A stretch of DNA of 64,000 bases from Tropicibacter alexandrii (GCF_003667315.2 NZ_RCTZ02000010.1:101830-165829), one strand, 5' to 3'. Positions 19,577-28,938 are shown, counted from the stretch's first letter. Notes: generated by a model from the letters alone, not told the origin. Made by a program: numbers and translations.

Positions 19577-20299
19577 ATGCTGGCGAAACTCTGGGCAAAG
19601 ATCGACAATGCGGAGCGCCGCCTGCGCCATTCCTTTGGCAAGGACATCACCGACCCGCGCGCGCGCCGTTGGGCGCGGCTGCACTACCATCTGTTCGACC
19701 ATGCCTTTTTGCGCGTGTTCTGGACCAATTTCTGGCCCGTGGCGCCCGGCGTCTGGCGGTCGAACCAACCGACCCATGCGCGGTTTGTCAAATACAAGGC
19801 GATGGGCATCAAGACCGTCGTCAACCTGCGCGGCGAGGACAAGCACGCCCACTACCTCTTTGAAAAGGAAAGCTGCGCCGCGCTGGGGATGACCCTGATC
19901 GACGCCAAGATCCATGCCCGCGAGGCCGCCGGACGCGGCCGGATCGTCAAGGTGATCGACGCGCTGCGCGAGGCCGAGCGCCCGATGATGTTCCATTGTA
20001 AATCCGGTGCCGACCGCGCGGGCTTTACCGCCGCGATGTACCTGATGATCTTCGACGACGCCCCGGTCGAGGTCGCGATGCGGCAATTGGGCCTGAAATA
20101 CATCCATCTCGATTTCACGGCGACCGGCGTGCAGGATTACATCCTGCGGGTCTACAAGGCCCGGCTGGCCTTGGGCGAAATCGGTTTCGAGGACTGGATT
20201 CGCGGCGAATACCATGCCGCCACCCTGCAAGAGGGCTGGGATAATCGCCGCCCCGAGGCCGAGACCGCGCAGATGCTGATCGACAAGGCCCCGAAATGA
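19577..20299 (+). CDS. Tyrosine/dual-specificity phosphatase-like protein
   Basis: Cysteine-dependent phosphatase of 240 residues. The active-site loop HCKSGADRAG (residues 140-149, nucleophile Cys141 and Arg147) is the CX5R motif, and NLRGED upstream matches the general-acid region of the family. No signal peptide is visible. The ATG at 19577 was chosen over a TTG twelve bases upstream; the SD is weak. Its ATGA overlap with the following ABC exporter implies coupled translation. The target is unknown; family members dephosphorylate Tyr, phosphoinositide-like or lipid A-type substrates. Confidence 0.85.
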   Translation: MLAKLWAKIDNAERRLRHSFGKDITDPRARRWARLHYHLFDHAFLRVFWTNFWPVAPGVWRSNQPTHARFVKYKAMGIKTVVNLRGEDKHAHYLFEKESCAALGMTLIDAKIHAREAAGRGRIVKVIDALREAERPMMFHCKSGADRAGFTAAMYLMIFDDAPVEVAMRQLGLKYIHLDFTATGVQDYILRVYKARLALGEIGFEDWIRGEYHAATLQEGWDNRRPEAETAQMLIDKAPK

Positions 20300-22095
20300 G
20301 CGACGCCGCCGACCGTCGCGCCCGGGCCGACAAGCCGGGCAAGCCCCCGGCGGTGCCGAAATCGCGCGCCGAATTGCGGCTGCTCTTCGGCTGGCTCTGG
20401 CGCAACTACCTGTCCCGCTACAAGGGGCTGATGGCCATCGCGATGCTGTTCATGGCGATCGAAGGCTCGATGTTCGGGCTGCTCGCCTACATGATGAAAC
20501 CGATGTTCGATCAGGTGTTGATCGGCGGCGATGGCAGCGCGCTGGTCTGGGTCGGGCTGGTGGTCATGGCGTCCTTTGTCGTGCGTGCGGTGGCCGGGCT
20601 TGTGCAGAAGACCCTGCTGACCCGCGTCAGCCAGATGACCGTGGGCGACCTGCGTCTGGCGCTGCTGGAACACATCATGCGGCTCGACCCCGGCTTTCAC
20701 CAGAAACATGGGCCCGGCTACCTGATCCAGCGCGTCGAAGGCGATGTCGGCGCCATCACCAAGGTCTGGACCACGCTGATCACCGGCGCGGGTCGCGATT
20801 TCGTGTCGTTGATCTCGCTCTTCGGCGTGGCGCTGGCGCTGGATTGGAAATGGACGTTGATCGCGCTGGTCGGCGCGCCGCTGCTGGTGCTGCCCTCGAT
20901 CGTCGTACAGCGCTTCATCCGCGGGCAGGCGCGCGAGGTGCGCGATATCGCGGCCTCCCTCTCGACCCGGCTGAACGAAGCCTTTCACGGCATCAGCGCG
21001 GTCAAGCTGAACCGGCTCGAACGCTATCAGGCGAAACGCTACAAAGCGCTGACCAAGCGCCGGATCAAGGCCGAGACGCGCTCTGCCTTCGGACAGGCCA
21101 TGCTTCCGGGCATGATCGACCTGATGTCGGGCTTGGGCTTTGTCGGGGTGCTGTGGTTCGGCGGTCAGGAGATCCTGAACGGCAACAAGCAGGTCGGGGA
21201 CTTCATGGCCTTCTTCACCGCCATCGGGCTGGCTTTCGAGCCGTTGCGGCGGCTGGGGGCGATCTCGGGCGTGTGGCAGGTGGCCGCCGCCTCGATCGAA
21301 CGGCTCAAGGAGATGCTGGACACGGTGCCCGCGCTTCGCGACCCCGAAGACCCGCTGCCCGCCCCGAACGGCGTGCCCGCCATCCGGCTGCACGACGTGC
21401 AGCTCGCCTATGGCGAGACGCAGGTCCTGCACGGGCTGACGCTGGAGGCGGAGGCGGGCAAGACCACGGCGCTGGTCGGCGCGTCGGGCGCGGGCAAGAC
21501 GACTGTGTTCAACCTGCTGACCCGGCTTGTCGACCCGACCTCGGGCACGGTCGAGATCGACGGGATTCCGGTGTCGATGATGCGCCTGTCCGACCTGCGC
21601 GGGTTGATTTCCATCGTCAGTCAGGACGCGCTGCTGTTCGACGAATCCCTGCGCGACAATATCGTGCTCGATGGTGAGGTCAGCGACGTGGCGCTGACAC
21701 AGGCGCTGGATGCGGCACATGTGTCGGATTTCCTGCCGCAACTGGATCAAGGCCTCGATACGCCGGTGGGCGTGCGCGGCTCTGCCCTGTCGGGCGGCCA
21801 GCGCCAGCGCGTGGCGATTGCGCGGGCCTTGCTGCGCGATACGCCGGTGCTGCTGCTGGACGAGGCCACCTCGGCGCTGGATGCCCAGAGCGAGGCGGTG
21901 GTCCAAGAGGCGCTGGAACGGCTATCGGTGGGGCGCACGACGCTGGTGATCGCGCACCGTCTGTCGACCGTGCGCAATGCCGACCGGATCGTGGTGATGG
22001 ATCGCGGGCGGGTCGTCGACCAGGGCACGCATGATGAGTTGATCGCGCGGGCTGGCCCATATCGCGATCTATATGCGTTGCAATTCGACACCTGA
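20296..22095 (+). CDS. MsbA-like ABC exporter (fused permease and ATPase)
   Basis: Half-transporter of 599 residues that works as a homodimer in the inner membrane, most like lipid-flipping exporters of the MsbA type. The N-terminal about 320 residues hold six membrane spans; the C-terminal ATPase has Walker A GASGAGKTT, signature LSGGQRQR, Walker B VLLLDEATSALD and the switch His in AHRLSTV. The gene overlaps the phosphatase by 4 bases. The pairing suggests export or processing of a phosphorylated lipid or glycan, but this is inference. Confidence 0.92.
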   Translation: MSDAADRRARADKPGKPPAVPKSRAELRLLFGWLWRNYLSRYKGLMAIAMLFMAIEGSMFGLLAYMMKPMFDQVLIGGDGSALVWVGLVVMASFVVRAVAGLVQKTLLTRVSQMTVGDLRLALLEHIMRLDPGFHQKHGPGYLIQRVEGDVGAITKVWTTLITGAGRDFVSLISLFGVALALDWKWTLIALVGAPLLVLPSIVVQRFIRGQAREVRDIAASLSTRLNEAFHGISAVKLNRLERYQAKRYKALTKRRIKAETRSAFGQAMLPGMIDLMSGLGFVGVLWFGGQEILNGNKQVGDFMAFFTAIGLAFEPLRRLGAISGVWQVAAASIERLKEMLDTVPALRDPEDPLPAPNGVPAIRLHDVQLAYGETQVLHGLTLEAEAGKTTALVGASGAGKTTVFNLLTRLVDPTSGTVEIDGIPVSMMRLSDLRGLISIVSQDALLFDESLRDNIVLDGEVSDVALTQALDAAHVSDFLPQLDQGLDTPVGVRGSALSGGQRQRVAIARALLRDTPVLLLDEATSALDAQSEAVVQEALERLSVGRTTLVIAHRLSTVRNADRIVVMDRGRVVDQGTHDELIARAGPYRDLYALQFDT

Positions 22096-22102
22096 CGGCT
22101 TT

Positions 22103-22117
22103 GGGGGCTCTGCCCCC
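22103..22117. terminator. GC-rich hairpin after the exporter gene
   Basis: GGGGGC-TCT-GCCCCC directly after the exporter stop. There is no T run on the plus strand, so it may act as an mRNA 3' end stabiliser or a Rho-linked terminator. Similar GC hairpins (for example GGGGGGC-AAA-GCCCCCC at about 6533-6551) occur at another gene end. Confidence 0.4.
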
Positions 22118-22188
22118 GCCCGTTCCGGGCTCCCCCGCGGTATTTCGGGCCAGAAGAAGCAGGGCGTCGAGCCAGCCGCGAACGGTCG

Positions 22189-22773
22189 TCAGACCCGGTT
22201 GGCCTTTCGGTCCATGACGATCACCGTTGCCTCGAGCGGTTTCAGGCGCGGCCCGAGCGCGCGGGCCAGCCCGTGGGTTTCATCTGCCGACATGTCGGGA
22301 TAGCCGCCCGCCGCGTCATAGACCCGGCGATGGATCAGCAAGGCGTGATCGCCGCGCGACGGGCGCCCGCGGCGGGCGCGCCAGTTGGCCAGACCGCCTG
22401 CGATGCGCGCCGCAAGGCCCGGCCTGTCATAGGCGAGCCGGAAATGATAGGCGCCCGGTGTGACGAGGGCGCCAAGTGCCGCCGCCGTCCAGCCCGCGTC
22501 CAGCCGCGTGTCCGGGCGCAGGAACAACAGCCATTCACCTTCGGCCCGCGCAGCGGCGCGGCGCAGGCGTTCGGCACGCGAGACCGGACCGTCCACCACG
22601 ATAGCGCCGGCGCTTTCGGCGATGCGCAGCGTCGCGTCGGTCGAGCCGCCATCCGCAAGGATCAACTCGCGCAAGAGGCCTTCGGACAGGCCCTCCCCCA
22701 AGGCGCCAAGGCAGGCGGGCAGGGTTGCCTCGGCGTTCAGGGTGGGAATGATCACGGAGATCGGAGCGCGCAT
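22189..22773 (-). CDS. Family 2 glycosyltransferase, short form
   Basis: Glycosyltransferase-like protein of 194 residues. The GT-A core is visible: VIIPTLNAEATLPACLGAL at the N-terminus, ILADGGSTDAT with the nucleotide-binding Asp, and LLFLRPDTRL in place of the usual DxD block. It is shorter than most GT2 enzymes and has no membrane span. Donor and acceptor are unknown. It is divergent from ygfZ with 59 bases between the starts. Confidence 0.8.
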   Translation of the reverse strand: MRAPISVIIPTLNAEATLPACLGALGEGLSEGLLRELILADGGSTDATLRIAESAGAIVVDGPVSRAERLRRAAARAEGEWLLFLRPDTRLDAGWTAAALGALVTPGAYHFRLAYDRPGLAARIAGGLANWRARRGRPSRGDHALLIHRRVYDAAGGYPDMSADETHGLARALGPRLKPLEATVIVMDRKANRV

Positions 22774-22832
22774 GGCCTGTCCTTTGGCGGTTGCCACTCC
22801 TATATGGCACCACAGAGCGAAAGGGGAAGCGA

Positions 22833-23567
22833 ATGAGCGAACAGGCACGCAAGGTCCTTCGGGTAAGCGGCGCGGATGCGGCGCATTTCCTGCAAGGGCT
22901 GGTCACCAACGATGTTTCGAAACTGGCTCAGGGGGCCGTCTATGCCGCGATCCTGACCCCACAGGGCAAGCTGCGGGCGGATTTCTTTCTGGTGCCCGAT
23001 GGCGATGACATCCTGATGGATATCGACGCCGGGCTGGCGGCGCAGATGCTGCCGGTGCTGACCATGTACAAGCTGCGCTCGGATGTGACGCTGGCCGAGA
23101 CCGACCTGACCGTGACGCGCGGCAGTGGCGATGCGCCCGAGGGCGCTTTCGCCGACCCGCGTCCCGGCATGGGCTGGCGCGGCTATGCCGGGCAGCTGGG
23201 CGATGCCACCGATTGGGACGCGGTGCGCGTGGCGCATTGCGTGCCCGAATGGGGGGTGGAGCTGAGCGGCGACACCTTCATCCTTGAGGCCGGTTTCGAG
23301 CGGCTGAACGGGGTGGATTTCAAGAAGGGCTGCTATGTCGGGCAGGAAGTCACCGCGCGGATGAAGCACAAGACCGAGTTGCGCAAGGGCTTCGTCACTG
23401 TCGCCGTCGATGGCGAGGCCCCCGTCGGCACCGAGATCATGGCAGGCGAAAAGGTAGCGGGCACGCTGTTCACGCAGAGCGGCGGGCGTGCCATCGCCTA
23501 TCTGCGGTTTGACCGCGCCGGGGCCGACATGACGGCGGGCGCGGCCAAGGTGCATTACACCGCCTGA
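22833..23567 (+). CDS. ygfZ: Folate-binding YgfZ/CAF17-type protein
   Basis: Protein of 244 residues in the YgfZ/GcvT family, which helps assembly or repair of iron-sulfur clusters using tetrahydrofolate. The family motif KGCYVGQE (residues about 167-174) contains the essential cysteine. The N-terminal VLRVSGADAAHFLQGLVTNDV and the C-terminal barrel match the family. The start at 22833 has a GGGGAAG eight bases before. Its last 13 bases overlap the convergent acetyltransferase gene. Confidence 0.92.
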   Translation: MSEQARKVLRVSGADAAHFLQGLVTNDVSKLAQGAVYAAILTPQGKLRADFFLVPDGDDILMDIDAGLAAQMLPVLTMYKLRSDVTLAETDLTVTRGSGDAPEGAFADPRPGMGWRGYAGQLGDATDWDAVRVAHCVPEWGVELSGDTFILEAGFERLNGVDFKKGCYVGQEVTARMKHKTELRKGFVTVAVDGEAPVGTEIMAGEKVAGTLFTQSGGRAIAYLRFDRAGADMTAGAAKVHYTA

Positions 23568-24022
23568 CGTTCGAACAGGTCGACCGTGACCTCGGCCCCG
23601 TGCCTGCGCATCAGCGCCGCCGAGGCATGGTTGAACGTGTGGACTTGGCTGCGCCACCCGGTCAGCCCCTCGGCCTTTAGATCGGTCTCGAACCGGGCGA
23701 TCAGCCGAGAGGCCAGCCCGCGCCGCCGCCAGACCGGCTCGACATGGATATGGTCCAGCACCGCCTGACCGCGCGCATGTTCCAGCGCGGTGGGGTCCGC
23801 GCGGGCGTCCTTCCACATCAGGTAGCCCCGTGGCACGCCCTCGGTGACGTAAAGCAGGATGCGGGCCCCCTGCCCCATCTGATCGCGCAGGAAGGCGCAC
23901 AGGGCGTCCTGTGGCCCGTGGTCGTGGAACCTGTCTGGGCGGTGATGGGCGTGCAGCGCGTTCAGGTCATGCAGCATCCGGGCAATCGCGGGAATGTCGG
24001 CATCGCAAGCTTGGGTGATCAT
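23555..24022 (-). CDS. GNAT-family N-acetyltransferase
   Basis: Acetyltransferase of 155 residues. The acetyl-CoA loop is visible as VWRRRGLASRLIARFE (motif A) after the strand HIHVEP, followed by a motif B region QVHTFNHASAALMRRHG. The substrate is unknown. The ATG at 24022 was chosen because a GGAGG (bases 24035-24031) lies eight bases upstream; this GGAGG is inside the 3' arm of the efp terminator. An alternative ATG at 24061 would add 13 residues encoded by the hairpin itself. Confidence 0.85.
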   Translation of the reverse strand: MITQACDADIPAIARMLHDLNALHAHHRPDRFHDHGPQDALCAFLRDQMGQGARILLYVTEGVPRGYLMWKDARADPTALEHARGQAVLDHIHVEPVWRRRGLASRLIARFETDLKAEGLTGWRSQVHTFNHASAALMRRHGAEVTVDLFERQAV

Positions 24023-24025
24023 GAA

Positions 24026-24058
24026 AAAGGCCTCCTTGGCGTTGCGCCGGAGGCCTTT
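24026..24058 (-). terminator. efp terminator whose 3' arm holds the SD of the next gene
   Basis: AAAGGCCTCC (24058-24049, read on the minus strand) pairs with GGAGGCCTTT (24035-24026) around an internal GGCG/CGCC helix, and is followed by TTC before the acetyltransferase ATG. This is a classic Rho-independent terminator for efp. Its 3' arm supplies the GGAGG used by the downstream gene. Confidence 0.7.
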
Positions 24059-24118
24059 CATCTGATGTATCGCACCCCCGGCAGGTTCCGGGGGATATGT
24101 GCGCGCGAGCCCCTGGGA

Positions 24119-24682
24119 TCAGGCGCGCTCCGAATACTCCATGGTCTCGGTGTTCACGACGATCTTCTCGCCCTGACCCACGAAGGGCGGCACCGAGACG
24201 CGCACGCCGTTGTCCAGCACGGCGGGCTTGAAGCTGTTGGCGGCGGTCTGGCCTTTGACGACCGGCTCGGTCTCGGCGATCTCGCAGATCACCTTTTGCG
24301 GCAGGGTCGCGTTCAGCGCCTCGGCCTCGTGGAATTCCACGACGATGGTCATGCCGTCCTGCAGGAAGGGGCGGCGCTCGCCAAGGATCTCGGCATCGAG
24401 CTGGACCTGATCATAGGTTTCGGTATCCATGAAGATCAGCTGGCCCGCATCCTCGTACAGGAACTGCATGTCCTTCTGTTCGAGGCGGACGCGCTCGACC
24501 TTGTCGGCGGACCGGAAACGTTCGTTCAGTTTGGAGCCGTTGCGCAGGTTCTTCATCTCGACCTGTGCAAAGGCACCGCCCTTGCCGGGCTTCACATGGT
24601 CGACCTTCACGGCCACCCAAAGGTGCCCGTCGTGCTCCAGTACGTTGCCAGGGCGGATTTCGTTTCCGTTGATCTTGGGCAT
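24119..24682 (-). CDS. efp: Translation elongation factor P
   Basis: EF-P relieves ribosome stalling at polyproline motifs. The 187-residue length is standard. The start [21 protein letters not shown] is typical; the modified residue in the domain I loop falls at Lys in VKPGKGGAF. Domain II and III motifs [23 protein letters not shown] and NTETMEY are present. A sigma70-like promoter lies just upstream (24725-24753) and a terminator at 24026-24058. The gene is monocistronic or weakly linked to the acetyltransferase. Confidence 0.97.
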   Translation of the reverse strand: MPKINGNEIRPGNVLEHDGHLWVAVKVDHVKPGKGGAFAQVEMKNLRNGSKLNERFRSADKVERVRLEQKDMQFLYEDAGQLIFMDTETYDQVQLDAEILGERRPFLQDGMTIVVEFHEAEALNATLPQKVICEIAETEPVVKGQTAANSFKPAVLDNGVRVSVPPFVGQGEKIVVNTETMEYSERA

Positions 24683-24724
24683 GTGGCGATTCCGTGGCGA
24701 AAGGTTGATGAACGTTTGAAGGCC

Positions 24725-24753
24725 CCTATATATGGGCGATTGCTCCCATGCAA
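24725..24753 (-). promoter_or_regulatory. Candidate sigma70 promoter of efp
   Basis: On the minus strand TTGCAT (24753-24748), a 17-base spacer and TATAGG (24730-24725) resemble -35 and -10 boxes; the start codon is about 43 bases downstream. The AT-rich block stands out from the surrounding sequence. Not confirmed. Confidence 0.4.
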
Positions 24754-24898
24754 GCTTACCAAATATCGTTTGCATTTGCAGAAAGATATGCAGGTTGTGC
24801 AAGGGTGCTATGCGTTTGTGGGGTATCCGAATCGAACTGATTAGGTCATAACCCCCCTCACGCCGAAAAAGACAAGAGCAATAATCGAAGGTCTCGAT

Positions 24899-25219
24899 AT
24901 GAAGGATTTCGTTGACAGCACCGCTTTCAACGCCGAACAAGGCAACCGTGCGCGCAAGCTGTTTGCCGCGGTGGTGCTGGCTGCCCTGGACGACGCAATC
25001 GCGGACGACAAGAAGTATGGTAATGGACCGGAGCAGATCGCCCGTTGGGCGCGTTCTCGCGATGGCCGTGAAGTGCTGTCCTGCGCCGGGATCGATCCCA
25101 ACGAACGGGTTGTGTCCGGTCTGATGGAATTCGTGTCCAAGGGTGTGCGGACCTCCGTCGCCCTGTCGCGCGAGGAAAGCGAGCGGCGCAATGCCGCACA
25201 ACAGGCCGAAGCGGCCTGA
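24899..25219 (+). CDS. Short conserved Rhodobacterales protein (DUF6280-like)
   Basis: Cytoplasmic protein of 106 residues ([20 protein letters not shown]) rich in charged helices and ending in Glu/Ala. It matches a short family that I recall as restricted to Rhodobacterales (DUF6280). No catalytic residues are evident. It is divergent from efp with 216 bases between the starts and is followed by a strong terminator. The function is unknown. Confidence 0.8.
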   Translation: MKDFVDSTAFNAEQGNRARKLFAAVVLAALDDAIADDKKYGNGPEQIARWARSRDGREVLSCAGIDPNERVVSGLMEFVSKGVRTSVALSREESERRNAAQQAEAA

Positions 25220-25239
25220 CCTAGTTGGTGCATCCAGAG

Positions 25240-25272
25240 AAAAACGCGCCCCTCGGGGCGCGTTTTTCTTTT
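25240..25272. terminator. Bidirectional Rho-independent terminator
   Basis: AAAAACGCGCCCC (25240-25252) and GGGGCGCGTTTTT (25255-25267) form an almost perfect inverted repeat with T runs on both strands. It lies between two convergent genes and should stop both. Confidence 0.9.
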
Positions 25273-25349
25273 GCAGGGTCACGTTTTCGGGAACGGGGTT
25301 CGGGACGTGCGCACCTTGATGGTGCAGCGCGGCAAGGGGGCCGCGCGGC

Positions 25350-26435
25350 CTAGTCGAATTCCTGGCTCATGATGACACGATGGATTTCGCGGCGGACCAG
25401 CTTGCGCACGTTGCGGGTGATCCGCTCTCCCAGAACGCCCTGAAGCTCCTGCCGGATCATGCGCGTCACCATGTCTCGCAGAGCGTCCTCATCCACGCTC
25501 AACCCTGTCGCGACCGGGCGTGCGCCCAGATCCTCGCCCAGCGGGAAGTGATCCACCATCTCGTCGCGCGGCTCCGGGTCGTGATCTTCCCAAGTCAGCG
25601 ATTGCGGCGGGCGGTGAACGAAGGTCGGGGCCGCGTCGAACATCTCTTCGGGTTCGGGGTCGGCTTCGAAGCCGGTATCCCCTGCCTCGGCCTGATCGCG
25701 ACGGCCCACCAGCGCCTCAAGCGCGGCGATCTTGTCGGCCAGCGAGGTGTCGGCCCGTGCGGCCTCCTCTGCCTGCGCGGGCTCCTCAACCTGCTCCGGG
25801 GCGTCGGGCACCGGCGTGGCTGCCTCCTCGGGCGCGTCTCCGTGGCCGGTGTCCATCACGTCCTCGACCACCGAGTCGACCAGCGCCTCGACAAAGCGGT
25901 CCTCGTCTTCGGGCGCGCCGTCGTCTTCGGGCTCGGCCTCGGGTTCCGGCGCGCGCGCGCGTGCCAATTCGTCCTTCACTAGGCGGGTCAGCATGCCCTG
26001 CGCAAAGCTGTCGCGGGCCTGTGTGGTCGCGACGGGTTCCTCGTTCGGTTCGGCATCCACCGCATCGGGAACATCGGCCGAGGCCAATTCCTCGGACATT
26101 TCTTCGGCCAGTGTGTCGAGATCGGGCGCGGCGTCCTTGGCCTCTGCCATCTCTTCCAGCAGTTGCTCCAGCGGGGCCGGGTCGGCGTCCTCTTCGGGGG
26201 GCTGGGTGTCGGCCGCAGGCGCCGGGTTGGTCAAGAGCATCGGCTCAGGCGCCGGGGCGGGCGCGGCAGCAGGCCTGTCGGGCGCGTCGTCCTGAACGCG
26301 CAATGCCGGGGTCAGAACCAGCCGGTCGGCGCGCGCCTTCGTCACGGGTTTCGCAGACCGCGTGTCCTCGGACACGAGTCGACGAATCGAGGACAACACA
26401 TCCTCTATTTCCACATTGGTCACAGGATCCGACAT
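25350..26435 (-). CDS. PopZ-like acidic, proline-rich protein
   Basis: Protein of 361 residues. It starts [24 protein letters not shown], close to the N-terminal EILASIRRIISED motif of alphaproteobacterial PopZ, and ends in an amphipathic region ([20 protein letters not shown] through [14 protein letters not shown]) that resembles the PopZ oligomerisation helices. The centre (residues about 50-300) is Pro/Glu/Asp/Ala-rich and disordered. PopZ organises the cell pole and anchors chromosome origins; whether this is an orthologue or a shorter relative is open. It is the last gene on the strand beside tolC and pcm. Confidence 0.72.
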   Translation of the reverse strand: MSDPVTNVEIEDVLSSIRRLVSEDTRSAKPVTKARADRLVLTPALRVQDDAPDRPAAAPAPAPEPMLLTNPAPAADTQPPEEDADPAPLEQLLEEMAEAKDAAPDLDTLAEEMSEELASADVPDAVDAEPNEEPVATTQARDSFAQGMLTRLVKDELARARAPEPEAEPEDDGAPEDEDRFVEALVDSVVEDVMDTGHGDAPEEAATPVPDAPEQVEEPAQAEEAARADTSLADKIAALEALVGRRDQAEAGDTGFEADPEPEEMFDAAPTFVHRPPQSLTWEDHDPEPRDEMVDHFPLGEDLGARPVATGLSVDEDALRDMVTRMIRQELQGVLGERITRNVRKLVRREIHRVIMSQEFD

Positions 26436-26505
26436 TCTTATACCACTCTGCCTCGATCGGAATAATAACCCGCAACCGGGATTCTCACAACAGACGTGGA
26501 AAAAG

Positions 26506-27981
26506 TTAATCTTTCCCGAGGGCCTTCAGAACACGGTCCAGTTCGCGACCCTGACGGCTGACCGAGGACGGCGCGCTCTTGACCATGTTGTAATAGGCTT
26601 CCGGGTCAAAGCTGGGCACGTCCAGTTGCAGCGACTCGGCGGTCAGCAGCCCCATGGAGGCCAGCACGGCATAGGCGGCAATCGCCTCGTCGACCTGCGA
26701 CGAAATCAGGCTGGCGCGCGCATCGAGCAATTCCTGCTCGGCATCGAGCACGTCCAGCGTCGTGCGAGCCCCCAGCTTGGCCTCTTCGCGGACCCCGCGA
26801 AAGGCGACCGTGGCGGCGCGCACCTGCGCTTCGAACGACGTCCTGCTGGCGCGGGCGAAGCGAAGTTGCACATAGGCGTTGCCCACCGATTGCACGACGC
26901 CGTCCCTGACCACGTGCAGGCTGCTGCGCGTTGCATCGCGCTGCGCCTTGGCTTTGCGCACGGCGGCGTTGAGCGCGCCGCCACTGTAGATCGGGCCGCC
27001 GGCATTCAGGCTCAGCGTGGTCCCGCGCGAGAAATCGCGCGCCCCGATATCGCCATTGTAATTGGCCGTGCCCCGCAGGCTGACGGTCGGCAGCTTGGCC
27101 CCTTCGGCGATCTGCACGTTCAGTTCGGCAGCGGTGACCTGATGCTGGACCCTGTGCATTTCCGGATGGCGCCGCACCGCCTCGGCCTTGGCCGCATCGA
27201 CGCTGCCCGGCAGGTTCGGCAAAGCGCGCGGCGAGACGAGCGCACCGGGCGCGTGGCCGATGGCGACCGCGTATTCCTCTTGCGCCAGAACGAGGTTGCC
27301 CTGCGCTGCCGCCAGCGAGGACGTCGCCGCCGCCAGCCGGGCCTCGGCCAGCGCCACATCCGTCCGGGTCACCTCGCCCACGTCAAAGCGATCCCGGGCG
27401 GCGCGGACCTCTTGGCGGATGACGCGCACGTTGTTTTCCCGCAGGGCGACATTCTCATAGGCCCGCCGCATTTCCATGAAAGCGCTGACCGCACGGAACA
27501 GAACCTCTTGTTCGATGGCCACGAGGCCGGCGCGGGTGGCAAGGACCGATTCCTTGGCGACCTCGATGCCCAGCTTGTTGCGGTTGCCCGCATAGATGAC
27601 CTGTTCGAGGATCAGGCTGATCGACGCGTTGCGGTCGACGCCGCGCTGCACCAAAAGCACATCGCGGTTGGTACCGGTGCGGATCGGTGTCCCGCCGAAA
27701 TTGGTCGTGATCGGCACATCCGTGACCGACCCGTTGATGCCGTAGCTGCGCGTGATTCCCGCCTGCCACGACAGGACCGGCCGCAGCGCCGCCATGGCGG
27801 AGGCCACATCCTCGTCCGCGGCCCGAAGCGTCGCGCGGTTCTGATCCAGCAGACCACTGTTGAGATAGGCGGAGGTCAGCGCCTCGGCGAGCGTCTCGGA
27901 ACTGGCAGGCAGCGCGGCACCGATCATCAGGGCGGCGATCGCCACCCGCCTTGCCACGCCCGTCCGTATGGTTTTCAGCAC
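26506..27981 (-). CDS. tolC: TolC-family outer-membrane channel protein
   Basis: Outer-membrane channel for type I secretion and efflux, 491 residues. A signal peptide (MLKTIRTGVARRVAIAALMI with Ala-Leu-Pro-Ala-Ser cleavage) precedes SETLAEALTSAYLNSGLLD. Repeated long helices and the central beta-strand (RTGTNRDVLLVQRGVDRNASISL) are typical. It is 24 bases downstream of pcm on the same strand. It could serve the RTX protein at 13078, but no inner-membrane partner is adjacent. Confidence 0.92.
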   Translation of the reverse strand: MLKTIRTGVARRVAIAALMIGAALPASSETLAEALTSAYLNSGLLDQNRATLRAADEDVASAMAALRPVLSWQAGITRSYGINGSVTDVPITTNFGGTPIRTGTNRDVLLVQRGVDRNASISLILEQVIYAGNRNKLGIEVAKESVLATRAGLVAIEQEVLFRAVSAFMEMRRAYENVALRENNVRVIRQEVRAARDRFDVGEVTRTDVALAEARLAAATSSLAAAQGNLVLAQEEYAVAIGHAPGALVSPRALPNLPGSVDAAKAEAVRRHPEMHRVQHQVTAAELNVQIAEGAKLPTVSLRGTANYNGDIGARDFSRGTTLSLNAGGPIYSGGALNAAVRKAKAQRDATRSSLHVVRDGVVQSVGNAYVQLRFARASRTSFEAQVRAATVAFRGVREEAKLGARTTLDVLDAEQELLDARASLISSQVDEAIAAYAVLASMGLLTAESLQLDVPSFDPEAYYNMVKSAPSSVSRQGRELDRVLKALGKD

Positions 27982-28005
27982 GTTTGCCCCCTGCCCGTTC
28001 CGCCC

Positions 28006-28659
28006 TCAGAGTGCGAAGGCCGCTTTTTTCTCGAATCCCGGAATGACCGGCGCGGTCCCGTTGAAGGCAAAGCGCCACGTGACCTTGCCATCCACCTTAT
28101 GACCCACGCGCACCGTGCCAAGGGCCTTTTCCATGAAGATCACGACAATGCGACCGCCATCCTTCAACTGGTCGGTCAAGGCGGTCGGCAGCGTCTCGAC
28201 CCCGCCTTCGACGATGATGGCGTCATAGGGCCCGTGTTCGGGCGCACCGGCCTCAAGGCCGCCCTGATGCAGGATGACATTGTCCGCATGGTGATCGGCC
28301 ATCAGCGCCTGCGCCTCGGCCACCCGGTCCACGTTGCTTTCGACGGCCACGACCGCCTCGGCGATCCGTGCGATCACGGCGGAGGAATATCCCAGCCCCG
28401 CGCCCACATCCAGAACGAGGTCGGAATTGGTCAGGTTCAGCGCATCGAGCATCTTTGCAAAGACCCGCGGGTCCAGCAGGACACGGCCATGGCCGAGGTC
28501 GATGTCGTTGCTGGCATAGGCCGCCTCGATCTGTTCGCCGGGCACGAAGGCCTCGCGCGGGACGGTGAGCATCGCGTCGATGATCGGGAATTCGGTCACG
28601 TCGGACGGGCGCACCTGAGTGTCGACCATCATGCGGCGGCGGGTTGCGAAATCGGTCAT
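28006..28659 (-). CDS. pcm: Protein-L-isoaspartate O-methyltransferase family protein
   Basis: SAM-dependent methyltransferase of 217 residues that repairs isoaspartyl residues. The SAM motif I is VLDVGAGLGYSSAVIA; motif post-I is VVAVESN; the N-terminal substrate loop contains PREAFVPGEQIEAAY. It precedes tolC in the same direction, an arrangement common in alphaproteobacteria. The Rhodobacterales copy may have a specialised role. Confidence 0.9.
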   Translation of the reverse strand: MTDFATRRRMMVDTQVRPSDVTEFPIIDAMLTVPREAFVPGEQIEAAYASNDIDLGHGRVLLDPRVFAKMLDALNLTNSDLVLDVGAGLGYSSAVIARIAEAVVAVESNVDRVAEAQALMADHHADNVILHQGGLEAGAPEHGPYDAIIVEGGVETLPTALTDQLKDGGRIVVIFMEKALGTVRVGHKVDGKVTWRFAFNGTAPVIPGFEKKAAFAL

Positions 28660-28864
28660 GTACTAAACTCTTCCGTTCAGTTACGTCTTTGGTGTTGTGC
28701 CACAGATGCACGGTCGCGGCAATGTCTGGCAAGCGTCAAATGCACCGGATGCGGCGAGATGCGCAGGGATTTGGCCGGGTGAAATATTCGGTTGACCTTG
28801 CCCGGGCTTGGGCCTAATCACGGCGCACCACGCACGCCCCGGGTTCCGCCCGGTGCTCTGGATC

Positions 28865-28938
28865 GGCGAGTTGGCGGAGTGGTGACGCAGCGGATTGCAA
28901 ATCCGTGTACACCGGTTCGATTCCGGTACTCGCCTCCA
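28865..28938 (+). tRNA. tRNA-Cys (GCA)
   Basis: GGCGAGT at the 5' end pairs with ACTCGCC at 28928-28934; the anticodon loop TTGCAAA carries GCA, the T-arm is GGTTCGATTCC and CCA is encoded. It sits at the start of the surface-glycan patch. Confidence 0.96.

Noticed and set aside
20152..21906. 584-residue minus-strand frame
   Set aside because: Antisense to the ABC exporter, with the Arg/Gln/His composition expected from the reverse of high-GC coding DNA.
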